Shown: in pieces, positions 34,342 through 43,480 of the stretch | How the letters are laid out: each line of letters starts with the position of its first letter | Position numbering within the stretch: position 1 is the first letter of the stretch | Position numbers and translations under genes: made by a program | Notes under the pieces: generated by a model | The model's input: only the letters and a program-made list of their open reading frames with translations | What the model was told of the DNA's origin: nothing | Databases searched by the model: none | Origin: WTJH01 sp049598145 | GTDB lineage: Bacteria > Bacteroidota > Bacteroidia > Flavobacteriales > Flavobacteriaceae | Reading direction: 5' to 3' | Assembly (NCBI GenBank): GCA_049598145.1 | Contig: JBMYNJ010000001.1 | Location: forward strand, 1-64,000 | Length of the DNA stretch: 64,000 nucleotides

Positions 34342-34790
34342 ATAAGACTATCCGTTTAACCAAAGAATTTAGGTTTGAAACCGGCCATGCTCTCCCCGGT
34401 TACGACGGTCTTTGCCGCAATGTACACGGGCACAGTTACCACCTTTCCGTGACCTTGATCGGCCAGCCAATCAGTGATCCTTCCCACGTCAAATACGGCA
34501 TGGTGATCGACTTTTCGGACCTTAAAAAAATCGTCAACGAAGAGATTGTCGATCCCTTTGATCACGCCACGGTCTTAAACGTCGATTCCGAACACAAAGC
34601 CTTGGCCGATACCATGGAAGCCCAAGGGCATAAAGTGATCCGAGTCACCTACCAGCCGACCAGCGAAATGATGTTATTCGATTTTGTGGAAAAAATTCAA
34701 AAGCGCTTGCCGGAACATTTGAAATTAGCCTCCATAAAACTCCGGGAAACCGCCACGGCCTATGCCGAGTGGTACGCAGACGACCACTAA
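34338..34790 (+). CDS. queD: 6-carboxytetrahydropterin synthase (QueD)
   Basis: 150 aa. The T-fold enzyme has FETGHALPGYDGLCRNVHGHSYHL (residues ~13-36), which holds the three Zn-binding His and the catalytic Cys in CRNVHGH. VIDFSDLKK, DHATVLN and PTSEMM complete the QueD/PTPS signature. It makes 6-carboxy-5,6,7,8-tetrahydropterin for queuosine biosynthesis. Coupled to the upstream hydratase by a 4-bp overlap; convergent with the PBP gene. Confidence 0.94.
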   Translation: MNKTIRLTKEFRFETGHALPGYDGLCRNVHGHSYHLSVTLIGQPISDPSHVKYGMVIDFSDLKKIVNEEIVDPFDHATVLNVDSEHKALADTMEAQGHKVIRVTYQPTSEMMLFDFVEKIQKRLPEHLKLASIKLRETATAYAEWYADDH

Positions 34791-37126
34791 AAGCCCAGAT
34801 CGTCTAAATTGTCTTCCTTAATGGGGAGGTCTTGGGTCATTTCTTCTTTTTCGGCCTCGCAATCCAAACGGATATTTACGGTTTCAGGTATTTCAAAAGT
34901 GGCTGAAGATACCCCCAGTTCGGGGTTTTTGTAGAGCGATTTCATAAATATCCCCCAGATCGGGAGTGCCATGGTAGCGCCTTGTCCTTCGGCAATTTCC
35001 TGAAAGTGAATCGAACGGTCTTCCCCCCCGACCCATACCCCTGTGGCCAGATTAGGGACCATGCCCATAAACCAGCCGTCGCTTTGATTTTGTGTAGTTC
35101 CTGTTTTTCCAGCAATAGGATTTTCAAATACATAGGGATATCCGGTCACTACATTTTTATAGATGTAATTGTCCTTTTCAAGCCCGGCATGGCGGAGACG
35201 GGCTCCCGAACCGAATTTGGTGACTCCCTCCATCAGATTTAGGGTCACATAGGCGACTTCTTCGCTTAACACATCTTGAGTTTCGGGCACCATTTGGTAT
35301 AAAATCCGGCCGTTTTTATCCTCGATCCGGGTGACAATTTGGGGTTTCACATAAATGCCTTTATTGACAAAGGTGCCATAGGCCGCCACCATTTCATAAA
35401 GACTGATGTCTGGAGTCCCCAAAGCGATGGAGGGTACCGACGGCAGGTAGGAACTCACCCCCATTTTTTTGGCCAAGCGAACTACGGGCTTCGGGCCCAC
35501 TTGGTCCATCAGCCGTGCTGAGATCGTATTCACCGAATTGGCCAAAGCATTTTTTAAAGTTCGGATTTGGCCGTAGCGGTCTCCCGAATTTTTAGGACAC
35601 CAAGGCTCTACATTGCCGTGTTTCATCGCTTCGATACAGTAGAGCGCATCCGGATATTCGTCACAGGGAGAAACTTTTAACTGATCGATGGCTGTGGCGT
35701 ATAAAAAGGGCTTAAAGGTCGACCCGATTTGTCGGCGGCCTTGCTTGACTTGGTCGTACTGGAAATGCTTGTAATTAAAGCCCCCCACCCAAGCTTTCAC
35801 ATGGCCGGTTTGGGGTTCCATCGCCATCAGTGAGGCCCGAAGGAAGTGCTTGTAGTAGCGGATGGAATCCATCGGCGACATCACCGTATCCCGTTCCCCA
35901 TTCCAGCTAAAGACGCGCATCGGGATTTTTTCTTGAAACTGAGCCTTTAGGGCTTCATCGCTTAAACCCGCATTTTTGCCATTGCGCCAGCGTTCGGAGC
36001 GGAAGGCCGTGCGGAGCATCAAAGTATCGATCTCTCCCGGGCGCAGGTCTACAAAGGGAGCCGTGGGATTTAAAGCGGGTTGATTTTGTAAAAAGAATTC
36101 CTTTTGAAGGTTTTTCATATGGGCAGAAACGGCTTCTTCGGCCAGGGCCTGCATTCGGGCGTCTAAAGTGGTATAAATTCGTAAGCCGTCCCGATAAATA
36201 TTAAAGGTGCTCCCGTCTTCTTTGGGGTTTTCCCGGATCCATTGGCGCATAAAACCCTGTAGGTAGGCCCGAAAATAGGTGGCCAATCCTTCTCGGTGCG
36301 ATTCGGGGGTGAAATCAATCGTTAAGGGCAATTGACTTAGGGAATCGCGGGCAGCTTCTGTTAGCATCTCGTTCCGATACATCTGCTGGAATACCACATT
36401 GCGGCGTTCGCGCACCTGTTCGGGTCGGCGGATGGGATTAAACAAAGAAGAATTTTTAAGCATCCCCACCAAAGTGGCTGCTTGCGGGAGGCTGAGTTGC
36501 TCCGGAGTTGTATTGAAGTAGATTTTGGCAGCCGAACGCACCCCATCGGCATTGTAGCCAAAGTCGTAGATGTTCAGATACATGGCGATGAGCTCTTGCT
36601 TGGTGTAGCGACGTTCCAACTGGACCGACAACACCCACTCCTTAATTTTTTGCATGACCGCCTGGGTTTTGTTGCGGGAGCGCACCCCGACAAACAACTG
36701 GCGGGCCAACTGTTGGGTGATGGTGCTGGCCCCCCCTCTTTTGCCCAGATAGACCAGCGCTCGAAGGGTCCCGCGCCAATCGATCCCGGCATGCTTGTAA
36801 AAGCGTTCGTCTTCGGTCGCCACCAGAGCATCGACCAAATTTTCGGGCAATTCCTCAAAGGTGATAGGCGTCCGATTGTCGTTAAAGTAGTATTTTCCTA
36901 AAATTTGCCCGTCTGCCGAGAGGACTTCGGTCGCCAGATTGGTATTGGGATTTTCGAGTTGTTCGAAGGGGGGCATCGGGCCCATGATTCCCAAAGCGGC
37001 TGCCCCAAAAATTCCGGCCACCGCCAAAACTCCCAGCAGAAAAAGGCCCCAAAAAACCTTTAAGGGCTTTTTAAACTCTCGGATTAATGAGGGTTTGCGT
37101 TTCTTTTTTTTCTTGGTTTGGGCCAT
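34787..37126 (-). CDS. Class A penicillin-binding protein 1A
   Basis: 779 aa bifunctional peptidoglycan synthase. A basic cytoplasmic tail (KKKKKRKPSL) precedes one membrane helix (about residues 27-50). The GT51 transglycosylase has TEDERFYKHAGIDWRGTLRA with the catalytic Glu, and GGASTITQQLARQLF. The transpeptidase has the STFK nucleophile box, an S-x-N box (NSVNTISAR), and the KTGTTQNQSDGWFMG box. It overlaps gldH by 1 codon-frame (ATGA), so wall synthesis and gliding lipoprotein genes are coupled. Confidence 0.96.
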   Translation of the reverse strand: MAQTKKKKKRKPSLIREFKKPLKVFWGLFLLGVLAVAGIFGAAALGIMGPMPPFEQLENPNTNLATEVLSADGQILGKYYFNDNRTPITFEELPENLVDALVATEDERFYKHAGIDWRGTLRALVYLGKRGGASTITQQLARQLFVGVRSRNKTQAVMQKIKEWVLSVQLERRYTKQELIAMYLNIYDFGYNADGVRSAAKIYFNTTPEQLSLPQAATLVGMLKNSSLFNPIRRPEQVRERRNVVFQQMYRNEMLTEAARDSLSQLPLTIDFTPESHREGLATYFRAYLQGFMRQWIRENPKEDGSTFNIYRDGLRIYTTLDARMQALAEEAVSAHMKNLQKEFFLQNQPALNPTAPFVDLRPGEIDTLMLRTAFRSERWRNGKNAGLSDEALKAQFQEKIPMRVFSWNGERDTVMSPMDSIRYYKHFLRASLMAMEPQTGHVKAWVGGFNYKHFQYDQVKQGRRQIGSTFKPFLYATAIDQLKVSPCDEYPDALYCIEAMKHGNVEPWCPKNSGDRYGQIRTLKNALANSVNTISARLMDQVGPKPVVRLAKKMGVSSYLPSVPSIALGTPDISLYEMVAAYGTFVNKGIYVKPQIVTRIEDKNGRILYQMVPETQDVLSEEVAYVTLNLMEGVTKFGSGARLRHAGLEKDNYIYKNVVTGYPYVFENPIAGKTGTTQNQSDGWFMGMVPNLATGVWVGGEDRSIHFQEIAEGQGATMALPIWGIFMKSLYKNPELGVSSATFEIPETVNIRLDCEAEKEEMTQDLPIKEDNLDDLGF

Positions 37127-37614
37127 CAGTCAGTCGTCTTCATAGGTTCTACAGAAAAGCCCACAGTTACAATTCCCGGCAAGGTATCCAGCCCGTGTTG
37201 TTGCCCGTTTTGGCGAACCGCCTGGCGGATTTTGATCCGCAGTGGGGTTTGGGCAGGGAGTTCGGCGGCTTCCAACCACCAGAGGCGGCTTTCTTTTAAA
37301 TCGAAAAAGCCTTTGCCCAACCAGGCTCCTTGCGGATTGGCCATCGCAAATTCCAGGGTGTCTTCCAGCACTTTCCCAAAAGGGCTTTCCAGTTCGGTAA
37401 TTAAAAATATATTCGAAAAAGGATAGTCGTTGTTGTTGCGCAGATGGAGGTAAACGTTTCGCGGCTGGTCGTCTGGAAGTTGAAAATCGAACTCCGCTGG
37501 ATTTTCTTTGGGCCATCCGTTGGGGTAGTCCCAGTATTGGCGAGTATCATAGTTGGGTTGGCAAGCCGAGAGCACACCTAGAGCCAACACCACAAGCCCA
37601 TGTTTTTTAACCAT
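37126..37614 (-). CDS. gldH: Gliding motility lipoprotein GldH
   Basis: 162 aa from ATG at 37614; the longer ORF upstream is an unlikely extension into ricT. The signal ends in the lipobox LSAC (Cys 18). WDYPNGWPKENPAEFDFQLP and YLHLRNNNDYPFSNIFLI match GldH, a lipoprotein needed for Bacteroidetes gliding and type IX secretion. It overlaps ricT by 8 bp and the PBP gene by 3 bp, a tight operon. Confidence 0.87.
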   Translation of the reverse strand: MVKKHGLVVLALGVLSACQPNYDTRQYWDYPNGWPKENPAEFDFQLPDDQPRNVYLHLRNNNDYPFSNIFLITELESPFGKVLEDTLEFAMANPQGAWLGKGFFDLKESRLWWLEAAELPAQTPLRIKIRQAVRQNGQQHGLDTLPGIVTVGFSVEPMKTTD

Positions 37615-38779
37615 TCTGTTTGGAGTGTGGTTTGCGATTGCGGTTCCGGTTGCCGTTGCGGTTTTTACGCCGCTTTTTGGGACGGTCGAAACGGGTAAGG
37701 CTTTCGGCACCTTCGCCACTGTCGAAACTGATGTTCTCGTTGGTTTCGGTGTCGTCTACCGTAAATTCGTCTAAGGCGGCCACCGGGGTTTTGGCCTTGT
37801 TTAGAGCAATAATTTCATGTACTTGTTCTACCTCCAGTTTGTGCCAGGTCATGGGTTCGTCTTTATAGCTGAACCACATTAAGCCCTTAAAAATATCGAT
37901 CTTTTGGCAGGCAGCCGTGCCCTTTTGGGTGTGGAGCTTGGTATCCATCCGGGGGAATTCTTTAAGCGCTGCCCGATAGCTGTCCAGTTCAAAGTTGAGG
38001 CAGCATTTGAGCTTGCCGCACTGCCCGGCCAATTTTTGGGGATTCAGCGAAAGTTGTTGGTAGCGGGCGGCTGCCGTAGAAACCGAGCGGAAGTCGGTGA
38101 GCCAGGTGGAACAACAGAGCTCTCGACCGCAAGAACCCACACCCCCCAGACGGGAGGCTTCCTGGCGGAGGCCGATCTGTCGCATTTCGATCCGGATCGA
38201 AAACGCCTGTGCCATATCTTTGATCAGTTGGCGGAAATCTACCCGAGACTCGGCCGTATAGTAGAAGGTCGCTTTTTTGCCATCCCCCTGAAATTCCACA
38301 TCCGAAATTTTCATCTGAAGTTTGAGGGAAAGGGCTAATTCTCGTGCCCGGACCTGAACTTGTTCTTCCCGATCGCGGGCCGCTTTCCAGCGTTCGATAT
38401 CCCGTTCGGAAGCTTTGCGGAGGATTTTAGACACTTCTTCGTCTGCTTCAGACAAAGCCACTTTTTTACGTTGCATTTGGAGCTGAACCAAATTCCCTGT
38501 AAGGGTTACCATACCTACGTCGTGCCCCATTTCGGCCGTGGTGACTACCACATCCCCGACCGACAATTGCAGGTCGGAAGGAGCAATATAATACTGCTTT
38601 CGGCTGTTTTTAAAGCGGACCTCCACATAGGGAAATGGCGCCTCGCCCTGGGCGGGCTGCATATGGGCCAACCAGTCGAAAACGGTCAGTTTGTTACAGC
38701 CGTTGAGGGCGCAACTGCCGTTGCTTTTGCACCCCCGGGGGGCGCCGTTTACCGATTTTCCACAAGAGCCACAACTCAT
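37607..38779 (-). CDS. ricT: PSP1-domain protein RicT/YaaT
   Basis: 390 aa. A Cys-rich N-terminus (SCGSCGKSVNGAPRGCKSNG) is typical of RicT, which joins RicA and RicF around Fe-S clusters in Bacillus. The PSP1 domain has GVGSCGRELCCSTWL and LAGQCGKLKCCLNFE, its paired Cys motifs. The last 30 residues are Arg/Asn/Lys-rich (KKRRKNRNGNRNRNRK), a possible RNA-binding tail. Role in RNA processing in Bacteroidetes is inferred. Confidence 0.9.
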   Translation of the reverse strand: MSCGSCGKSVNGAPRGCKSNGSCALNGCNKLTVFDWLAHMQPAQGEAPFPYVEVRFKNSRKQYYIAPSDLQLSVGDVVVTTAEMGHDVGMVTLTGNLVQLQMQRKKVALSEADEEVSKILRKASERDIERWKAARDREEQVQVRARELALSLKLQMKISDVEFQGDGKKATFYYTAESRVDFRQLIKDMAQAFSIRIEMRQIGLRQEASRLGGVGSCGRELCCSTWLTDFRSVSTAAARYQQLSLNPQKLAGQCGKLKCCLNFELDSYRAALKEFPRMDTKLHTQKGTAACQKIDIFKGLMWFSYKDEPMTWHKLEVEQVHEIIALNKAKTPVAALDEFTVDDTETNENISFDSGEGAESLTRFDRPKKRRKNRNGNRNRNRKPHSKQNG

Positions 38780-38843
38780 TCCTTTAGATTCAAGTTTTAA
38801 AGATAGGGCAAAATGCAGGGGCTTGCCACTTCTTAGGTTTTTT

Positions 38844-39875
38844 TTATGATTTAAATTTTAAGCGTTCCGAACGGCCTTTTTTAAAGATTTTGTTGCTGTT
38901 ATGCACCCCTTTCCGCAGGCGTTTTTGCTCCGCCTCGGGCAGGTGAATCACCTCCTGGCAGGCTTCGGAACAGCAGCTATCCATTTGTTGCTGGCATTTT
39001 TCGCATTGGATAAACAACAGATGACAAGCTTGGTTGGCGCAGTTCACGTGGGTATCGGCTGGTTCCCCGCATTGGTGGCAGCGGGCGATCACATCGTCTG
39101 AAATCCGTTCCGCCCGGCGTTCGTCAAAGACAAAGTTTTTCCCGATAAAGGCGTTTTCCAATTCCTGGGTCTTCACCTGACGGGTATATTCGATGATGCC
39201 CCCCTCCAATTGGTAAACGTTTTTAAAGCCTTTGTGCTTAAAATAGGCCGAAGCCTTTTCGCAACGAATCCCCCCGGTACAATACATCAAAAGGTTTTTA
39301 TCTTCCTTGTATCCCGCGAGCTGTTTTTCGATGATGGGCAGCGAATCTCGGAAGGTGTCTACATCCGGAGTGATGGCCCCTTTAAAATGACCGATCTCAC
39401 TTTCGTAGTGGTTGCGCATATCCACACAAATGGTGTTTTCGTCTGCCAATAACTGATTGAAATCCTGTGCGTTGACATGCGTTCCTTTTTGGGTTACATC
39501 AAAGGTAGAATCGTCTAACCCGTCGGCTACAATCTTGGGCCGAACCTTGATCGTTAGTTTTAAAAAAGAAAATTGGTCCTGTTCGACAGCGATGTTGAGG
39601 CGGACGTCTTTTAAAAACGAAATACTGTCTAAATGCGCTTTAAAATGATCGAATTGAGGTGCAGGAACCGACAGTTGGCCGTTGATCCCTTCCTGGGCCA
39701 CATAGATCCGACCCAGAACTCCCAAAGGCTCCCAAGCCAAAAACAAATGATCCCGAAACAGTTGTGGATTCCCCAAATGGGCGTACTGATAAAACGAAAG
39801 CGTGAGCCGTTCGGTCCCGGCCTGGGCAATCAGTTCTTTCCGTTCTTCAGCACTTAATTGGTTATACAGTTGCAT
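38844..39875 (-). CDS. trhO: tRNA uridine 5-hydroxylase TrhO (rhodanese-like)
   Basis: 343 aa, UPF0176/YceA family. An N-terminal acylphosphatase-like domain has GRIYVAQEGINGQLSVP. The central rhodanese domain has VDMRNHYESEIGHFKGA and the active-site loop MYCTGGIRCEKASAY with the catalytic Cys. A C-terminal Cys-rich region (CHQCGEPADTHVNCANQACH, then CEKC and CCSEAC) probably binds Zn. It makes 5-hydroxyuridine at tRNA position 34. Confidence 0.93.
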   Translation of the reverse strand: MQLYNQLSAEERKELIAQAGTERLTLSFYQYAHLGNPQLFRDHLFLAWEPLGVLGRIYVAQEGINGQLSVPAPQFDHFKAHLDSISFLKDVRLNIAVEQDQFSFLKLTIKVRPKIVADGLDDSTFDVTQKGTHVNAQDFNQLLADENTICVDMRNHYESEIGHFKGAITPDVDTFRDSLPIIEKQLAGYKEDKNLLMYCTGGIRCEKASAYFKHKGFKNVYQLEGGIIEYTRQVKTQELENAFIGKNFVFDERRAERISDDVIARCHQCGEPADTHVNCANQACHLLFIQCEKCQQQMDSCCSEACQEVIHLPEAEQKRLRKGVHNSNKIFKKGRSERLKFKS

Positions 39876-40091
39876 GCTATAAACGACTTAAGTGTCCCAC
39901 AAAGGTAGGGGAAATCTGAAAAAATGGGCATTGGAGCAGCGATTGATGTTAAGGAGCTTAAAGCCTTTTAAAAAATTTAGCGAAAAACCCCCCTTTAAAC
40001 TATCCAAGGAACCGAAAAAATGATGGGAAAAATACCCCTTGTCGTTTCCCTAATGATCTGTATTTTAATGATTCCAAATCTTACTTACCCC

Positions 40092-40487
40092 ATGAAAAAA
40101 ACCGTTTTACTGTTGTTTCTGATCTTTTGGAGTTCCTGCCAGAAAGAGGAACAAGGGGCCTATCAGCTAAACATCCAGATCGATAACCAAGCCCAAAACA
40201 TAACCCTCTCCCAAAGTTCCTTTATGTTGATGGTAAACCCCGATGAAGAGGTGTTTATCGACCTTGTAGCAAATCCTGTGTCCGATTATTCCTTTACAGA
40301 CATTACTAATATTCGCCTGGGCAATACCGCGCCTAATATGCGCTTTAGTAAAGGATGGAGCGTGGCACATAACTTTATTAACTATCGAATTTATGTCAAG
40401 GAAGTGGATCAAAACCAAACCTATACGCTTACAATTTTAGGGAGTGCCCATAAAAATCAATCTCCCCTTAAACAGCTTACCAACTAA
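40092..40487 (+). CDS. Small lipoprotein of unknown function
   Basis: 131 aa from ATG at 40092; the earlier in-frame ATG at 40020 would break the lipoprotein signal. The signal ends at SSC followed by QKEEQG, a Bacteroidetes surface-export pattern. The remainder is beta-rich (IQIDNQAQNITLSQSSFMLM) with no recognised domain. It may be co-transcribed with the next small lipoprotein. Confidence 0.65.
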   Translation: MKKTVLLLFLIFWSSCQKEEQGAYQLNIQIDNQAQNITLSQSSFMLMVNPDEEVFIDLVANPVSDYSFTDITNIRLGNTAPNMRFSKGWSVAHNFINYRIYVKEVDQNQTYTLTILGSAHKNQSPLKQLTN

Positions 40488-40504
40488 ATTAACCCGCCCC
40501 CACT

Positions 40505-40738
40505 ATGAAAATTTTAATCCTATTTTTTTGCCTTATATTACTGGTAGGGTGCAGCAAAGATGATACAGACGAAATCAGCAACTGCAAAACCATTGTTAGT
40601 ATTACCGGAACCATCGATCCCGAGAGAGAGTATACTTCTCTCTATGCAGTACGATATTCGGACGGAAGCTACACATATTTTCTTGTAGGTGCTATCGACC
40701 CAAACAATTTTAAGGCTGGGGAGGAAATCTGCCCTTAA
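40505..40738 (+). CDS. Very small lipoprotein
   Basis: 77 aa. The signal ends in VGC, then SKDDTDE, again the acidic export tag after the lipid Cys. The mature part is about 60 residues with two Cys and an aromatic YSDGSYTYFLVG strand. Not recognised. It lies 17 bp after the previous lipoprotein gene on the same strand. Confidence 0.65.
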   Translation: MKILILFFCLILLVGCSKDDTDEISNCKTIVSITGTIDPEREYTSLYAVRYSDGSYTYFLVGAIDPNNFKAGEEICP

Positions 40739-40753
40739 TTTAAAGCTCCATTA

Positions 40754-41431
40754 TTATCCCCTTCCTTGCCAATAGTGTTCGACTTTGCCTTTGACCAACC
40801 AAGCGATTCCAAAGGCCCAAACGGCGACCATTTCCAACCAAAAGGTATAGGCGGGGAGGGTTTTGTTCCAGTCGATTCCCCAAAGGGCTTCGGCGGCAAA
40901 CAGCAGAACCAAAAGGGCAATGGCGGCCCAGATGGTGATCCCACAGCTTTGGTAAAAACGTTTTTTGGTTTGGGAAATTCGGGGGCTGCAGGGAAATTTG
41001 GCATAACACATATAGCCCAACAACGCCAAAAACAGCCCGGCACTCAACAGATGGATCGCCCCCCGGATGGGGTGGTTGTGCCCAAAGAGATAATTGCAAT
41101 TCTGTTCAAAAGCGATCGGCCCCAGGGCATCTGCCCAGCGGGTGGGGATCAGCACTGTAAGGAAAATACAGACCCCTGCCAGGGTGGTGGCCGTTTGGTC
41201 GCTCATCAGTTCTCGGGAGTCGGGCGCGAGCGGATAGCCTTCATAAGTAATTAAAATCAGGCCAAAAGCGACCAAAATTCCAATAAAAAAGACCGCAGCA
41301 GTCGTGTAGTAATAATGGCTCATCGAGGCCAACAAATGGTCGTGATGGAGTAAGAGCAACACCGGTAAGGCCAAGCCCAAAAGCCCGACGGCCCGGCGAA
41401 GGCGGTATTGAGAAGTATGGAGTTTTTGCAT
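40754..41431 (-). CDS. DUF998-like integral membrane protein
   Basis: 225 aa with about six hydrophobic segments. ASMSHYYYTTAAVFFIGILV near residue 36 matches a motif common in uncharacterised Bacteroidetes membrane proteins related to DUF998. LAGVCIFLTVLIPT is a further conserved helix. A His-rich loop (GHNHPIRGAIH) precedes helix four. Function unknown. Confidence 0.75.
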   Translation of the reverse strand: MQKLHTSQYRLRRAVGLLGLALPVLLLLHHDHLLASMSHYYYTTAAVFFIGILVAFGLILITYEGYPLAPDSRELMSDQTATTLAGVCIFLTVLIPTRWADALGPIAFEQNCNYLFGHNHPIRGAIHLLSAGLFLALLGYMCYAKFPCSPRISQTKKRFYQSCGITIWAAIALLVLLFAAEALWGIDWNKTLPAYTFWLEMVAVWAFGIAWLVKGKVEHYWQGRG

Positions 41432-41482
41432 GGTTAAGAGGTGTTAAAAATATAGTTATCCTTCTCTGGATTGTTTTATGGG

Positions 41483-42523
41483 TTAGCCTAACAATCGTTT
41501 CCGGACGAGGTTATAGATCGGTAGGAGTAAATAAACGCCTATGATGTAAGGGCCGTCTTCAGTCTCGTGGAAATAATGTTTCCATTTGTGGGTCCACCAG
41601 GAGTCGTAATACAGCCGTGTAGGAGCTCTGCTTTCGGAGGGAACTTCCAAGGCCTGAACCGCCACCAGTGTATCGAAAAAATAAACTTCAAAGATTAAAT
41701 TGCTGTCGGCATCCGGGGTTCCGGAAGGAGCTTTTTTTAGGGATACCTCCCACTGCCACAGCAACTTGAGATCGTCTAAAGCTTTGCGCTGGTGATCCGG
41801 AGCCACCACATCAATCACAAACTGGGAGTTTCGGGCTTCGGGCAAACGCACTTCGACAAAAGCTGCCCATTGATGCAACGGAATCTCTTCTTCCCATACA
41901 GGGCTTGAAACAACCCCCGAGGATTGGTGTTGGTGCAAGGCCTCCCACCGTTCTTGAATAAGTTTCTTCGTTAAAAAACTGTCGTGAGACAGCGCAAAAA
42001 ATACATCTTGAGGCTTTTTCTCGTGCTCATAAAAGTGTGGAGGGACCTGAATATTGGCCGATAAATTCGAAACTAGACCAACGGAACTGGTGTGTTCGGT
42101 TTGGACAACGAACTCTTTTTGAACAATCGTTATGGGTTCTGGAAGAGGCATCGGCGGTGGCGGTGGCGGAGATTCATATACGCCTTCCTGATCGGGAAGC
42201 GGATCATAAACGTCCGGAACCCCATCGGAATCTGCATCGGCCAAGGGGCAGCCGTTATTGGTCGCCGGGCCGGGAATTGAGGGGCACAGGTCTTCCGAAT
42301 CGGGCACTCGATCGCCATCCGAATCCGGACAGCCTCCACTGCTGGGGCCTGGACTTTCGGGACAGGGGTCTATTCGGTCGGGAACGCCGTCGCCATCGCT
42401 GTCCTTTTTTTCATCCTGCAATTGCGCCAAGGAAGATTGGAGAGACTTATATTTTTGGGTCGAAACACAGGCACTCAAACAACAGATAAGTAAACAAATA
42501 GAAAGAAGGTTTAACCGTTTCAT
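41483..42523 (-). CDS. Thrombospondin type 3 repeat lipoprotein
   Basis: 346 aa. The signal ends at LSAC (Cys 19). A short helix (QKYKSLQSSLAQLQDE) leads to three calcium-type repeats (DSDGDGVPDRIDPCP, DSDGDRVPDSEDLCP, DADSDGVPDVYDPLP) and a Pro-rich linker. No OmpA domain follows. Instead there is an unknown 200-residue domain with FFALSHDSFLTKKLIQERW and a hydrophobic C-terminus (GPYIIGVYLLLPIYNL). It is the last gene of a three-gene operon. Confidence 0.8.
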   Translation of the reverse strand: MKRLNLLSICLLICCLSACVSTQKYKSLQSSLAQLQDEKKDSDGDGVPDRIDPCPESPGPSSGGCPDSDGDRVPDSEDLCPSIPGPATNNGCPLADADSDGVPDVYDPLPDQEGVYESPPPPPPMPLPEPITIVQKEFVVQTEHTSSVGLVSNLSANIQVPPHFYEHEKKPQDVFFALSHDSFLTKKLIQERWEALHQHQSSGVVSSPVWEEEIPLHQWAAFVEVRLPEARNSQFVIDVVAPDHQRKALDDLKLLWQWEVSLKKAPSGTPDADSNLIFEVYFFDTLVAVQALEVPSESRAPTRLYYDSWWTHKWKHYFHETEDGPYIIGVYLLLPIYNLVRKRLLG

Positions 42524-42534
42524 AGGGATGGAGA

Positions 42535-42861
42535 TTACAATAGTGCGCCTAAGGCAGCCTTAACGGCTTTTTCCAACACGCCAAAAGCGGCCTGTGCCGC
42601 CCGTTGGGCAGCGGCCTTGGAAATAACGGCCAAGGCGTGAAATTCTGCTTCAGTCGAAAGCTTTTCGTGTTTGAGGCGGAGCTTCCATTGCGCGTCGGTC
42701 AGCTCACCCTCCAGCCGCAGTTGGGCCAGAAGTTCTAGGCGGTCTTTTTTGCGTTCAAAAAAATCGTGGGCGGTAGCTTTGAGCTCCTGCCAGTCGCCTG
42801 CTACCGTTCCTTTAACAGCAGCTAACATTTGGGCGATTACTTCGTTAAATTCAAATGACAT
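42535..42861 (-). CDS. Helical hypothetical protein (module partner)
   Basis: 108 aa, predicted almost wholly helical and rich in Ala, Glu and Lys (FFERKKDRLELLAQLRLEGE; ISKAAAQRAAQAAFGVLEKA). The C-terminus is amphipathic and could bind membrane or a partner. No family recognised. It lies 11 bp before the calcium-repeat lipoprotein and 13 bp after the next upstream lipoprotein gene, so the three probably work together. Confidence 0.7.
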   Translation of the reverse strand: MSFEFNEVIAQMLAAVKGTVAGDWQELKATAHDFFERKKDRLELLAQLRLEGELTDAQWKLRLKHEKLSTEAEFHALAVISKAAAQRAAQAAFGVLEKAVKAALGALL

Positions 42862-42874
42862 AAGCGAGAGGGTT

Positions 42875-43336
42875 TTAATTGGGGAGATTCATGTTTTTAG
42901 CTTTTTCGGCCACCAACATGGCGTGGAAAAAATCGTTCATCCGGATGCGGTTCAGTTGGATAATCCCATCTGAAATAAGGGTGTCTTGTTTGTGTTCCGC
43001 TTTGTAGTCGCGCCAAACTTCCAAAATGATTTCACCAATCCGGATGGAATGGGTGTTTAAGGAGCGGAGTTGGTTTCTTTTTAGCAAACTCCCCAAAGCA
43101 ACTTCAATTTCGATATAATCTTTACTCACCGCAGCGTAAGTTCGCCCCACAGATTGTGGAGGGGCCTCGACTAAATTCAGGTAAAACCGATCCACCGCTG
43201 CGGCAGTTTCGGTAGTGGCTTGGGCCAATGTACCATCGTAGGTGGCTACCCAAACAGGTTTACAACTCAGCAGCGCTACACTCAGCACACTGAAAAATAA
43301 GAGTCGGAAGGACAAAGGAAAAAGAAGTCGTTGCAT
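42875..43336 (-). CDS. Lipoprotein of unknown function (module first gene)
   Basis: 153 aa. The signal ends at LLSC (Cys 25), followed by KPVWVATYDGTLAQATTETAA. The mature part is predicted helical (AAAVDRFYLNLVEAPPQSVG; HSIRIGEIILEVWRDYKAEH) with no known domain. It begins the operon that continues with the helical protein and the calcium-repeat lipoprotein. Confidence 0.7.
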   Translation of the reverse strand: MQRLLFPLSFRLLFFSVLSVALLSCKPVWVATYDGTLAQATTETAAAVDRFYLNLVEAPPQSVGRTYAAVSKDYIEIEVALGSLLKRNQLRSLNTHSIRIGEIILEVWRDYKAEHKQDTLISDGIIQLNRIRMNDFFHAMLVAEKAKNMNLPN

Positions 43337-43480
43337 GGCGGATAGATTTAAGGTGATGGCCTAACATACAGATCTTTAGCCTAGCAAACAAGACGGAAAA
43401 AATTTAATTTTTAAAAAAGCAGTCTCCGGATTTATGGTTTTTTCTAAAGAGTCTACTGAGTTTTCACAGCCCAACGGTTC

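Noticed and set aside
42037..42489. 150-codon frame opposite the calcium-repeat lipoprotein
   Set aside because: It is the complement of the DxDGD repeats, with no own family motif.
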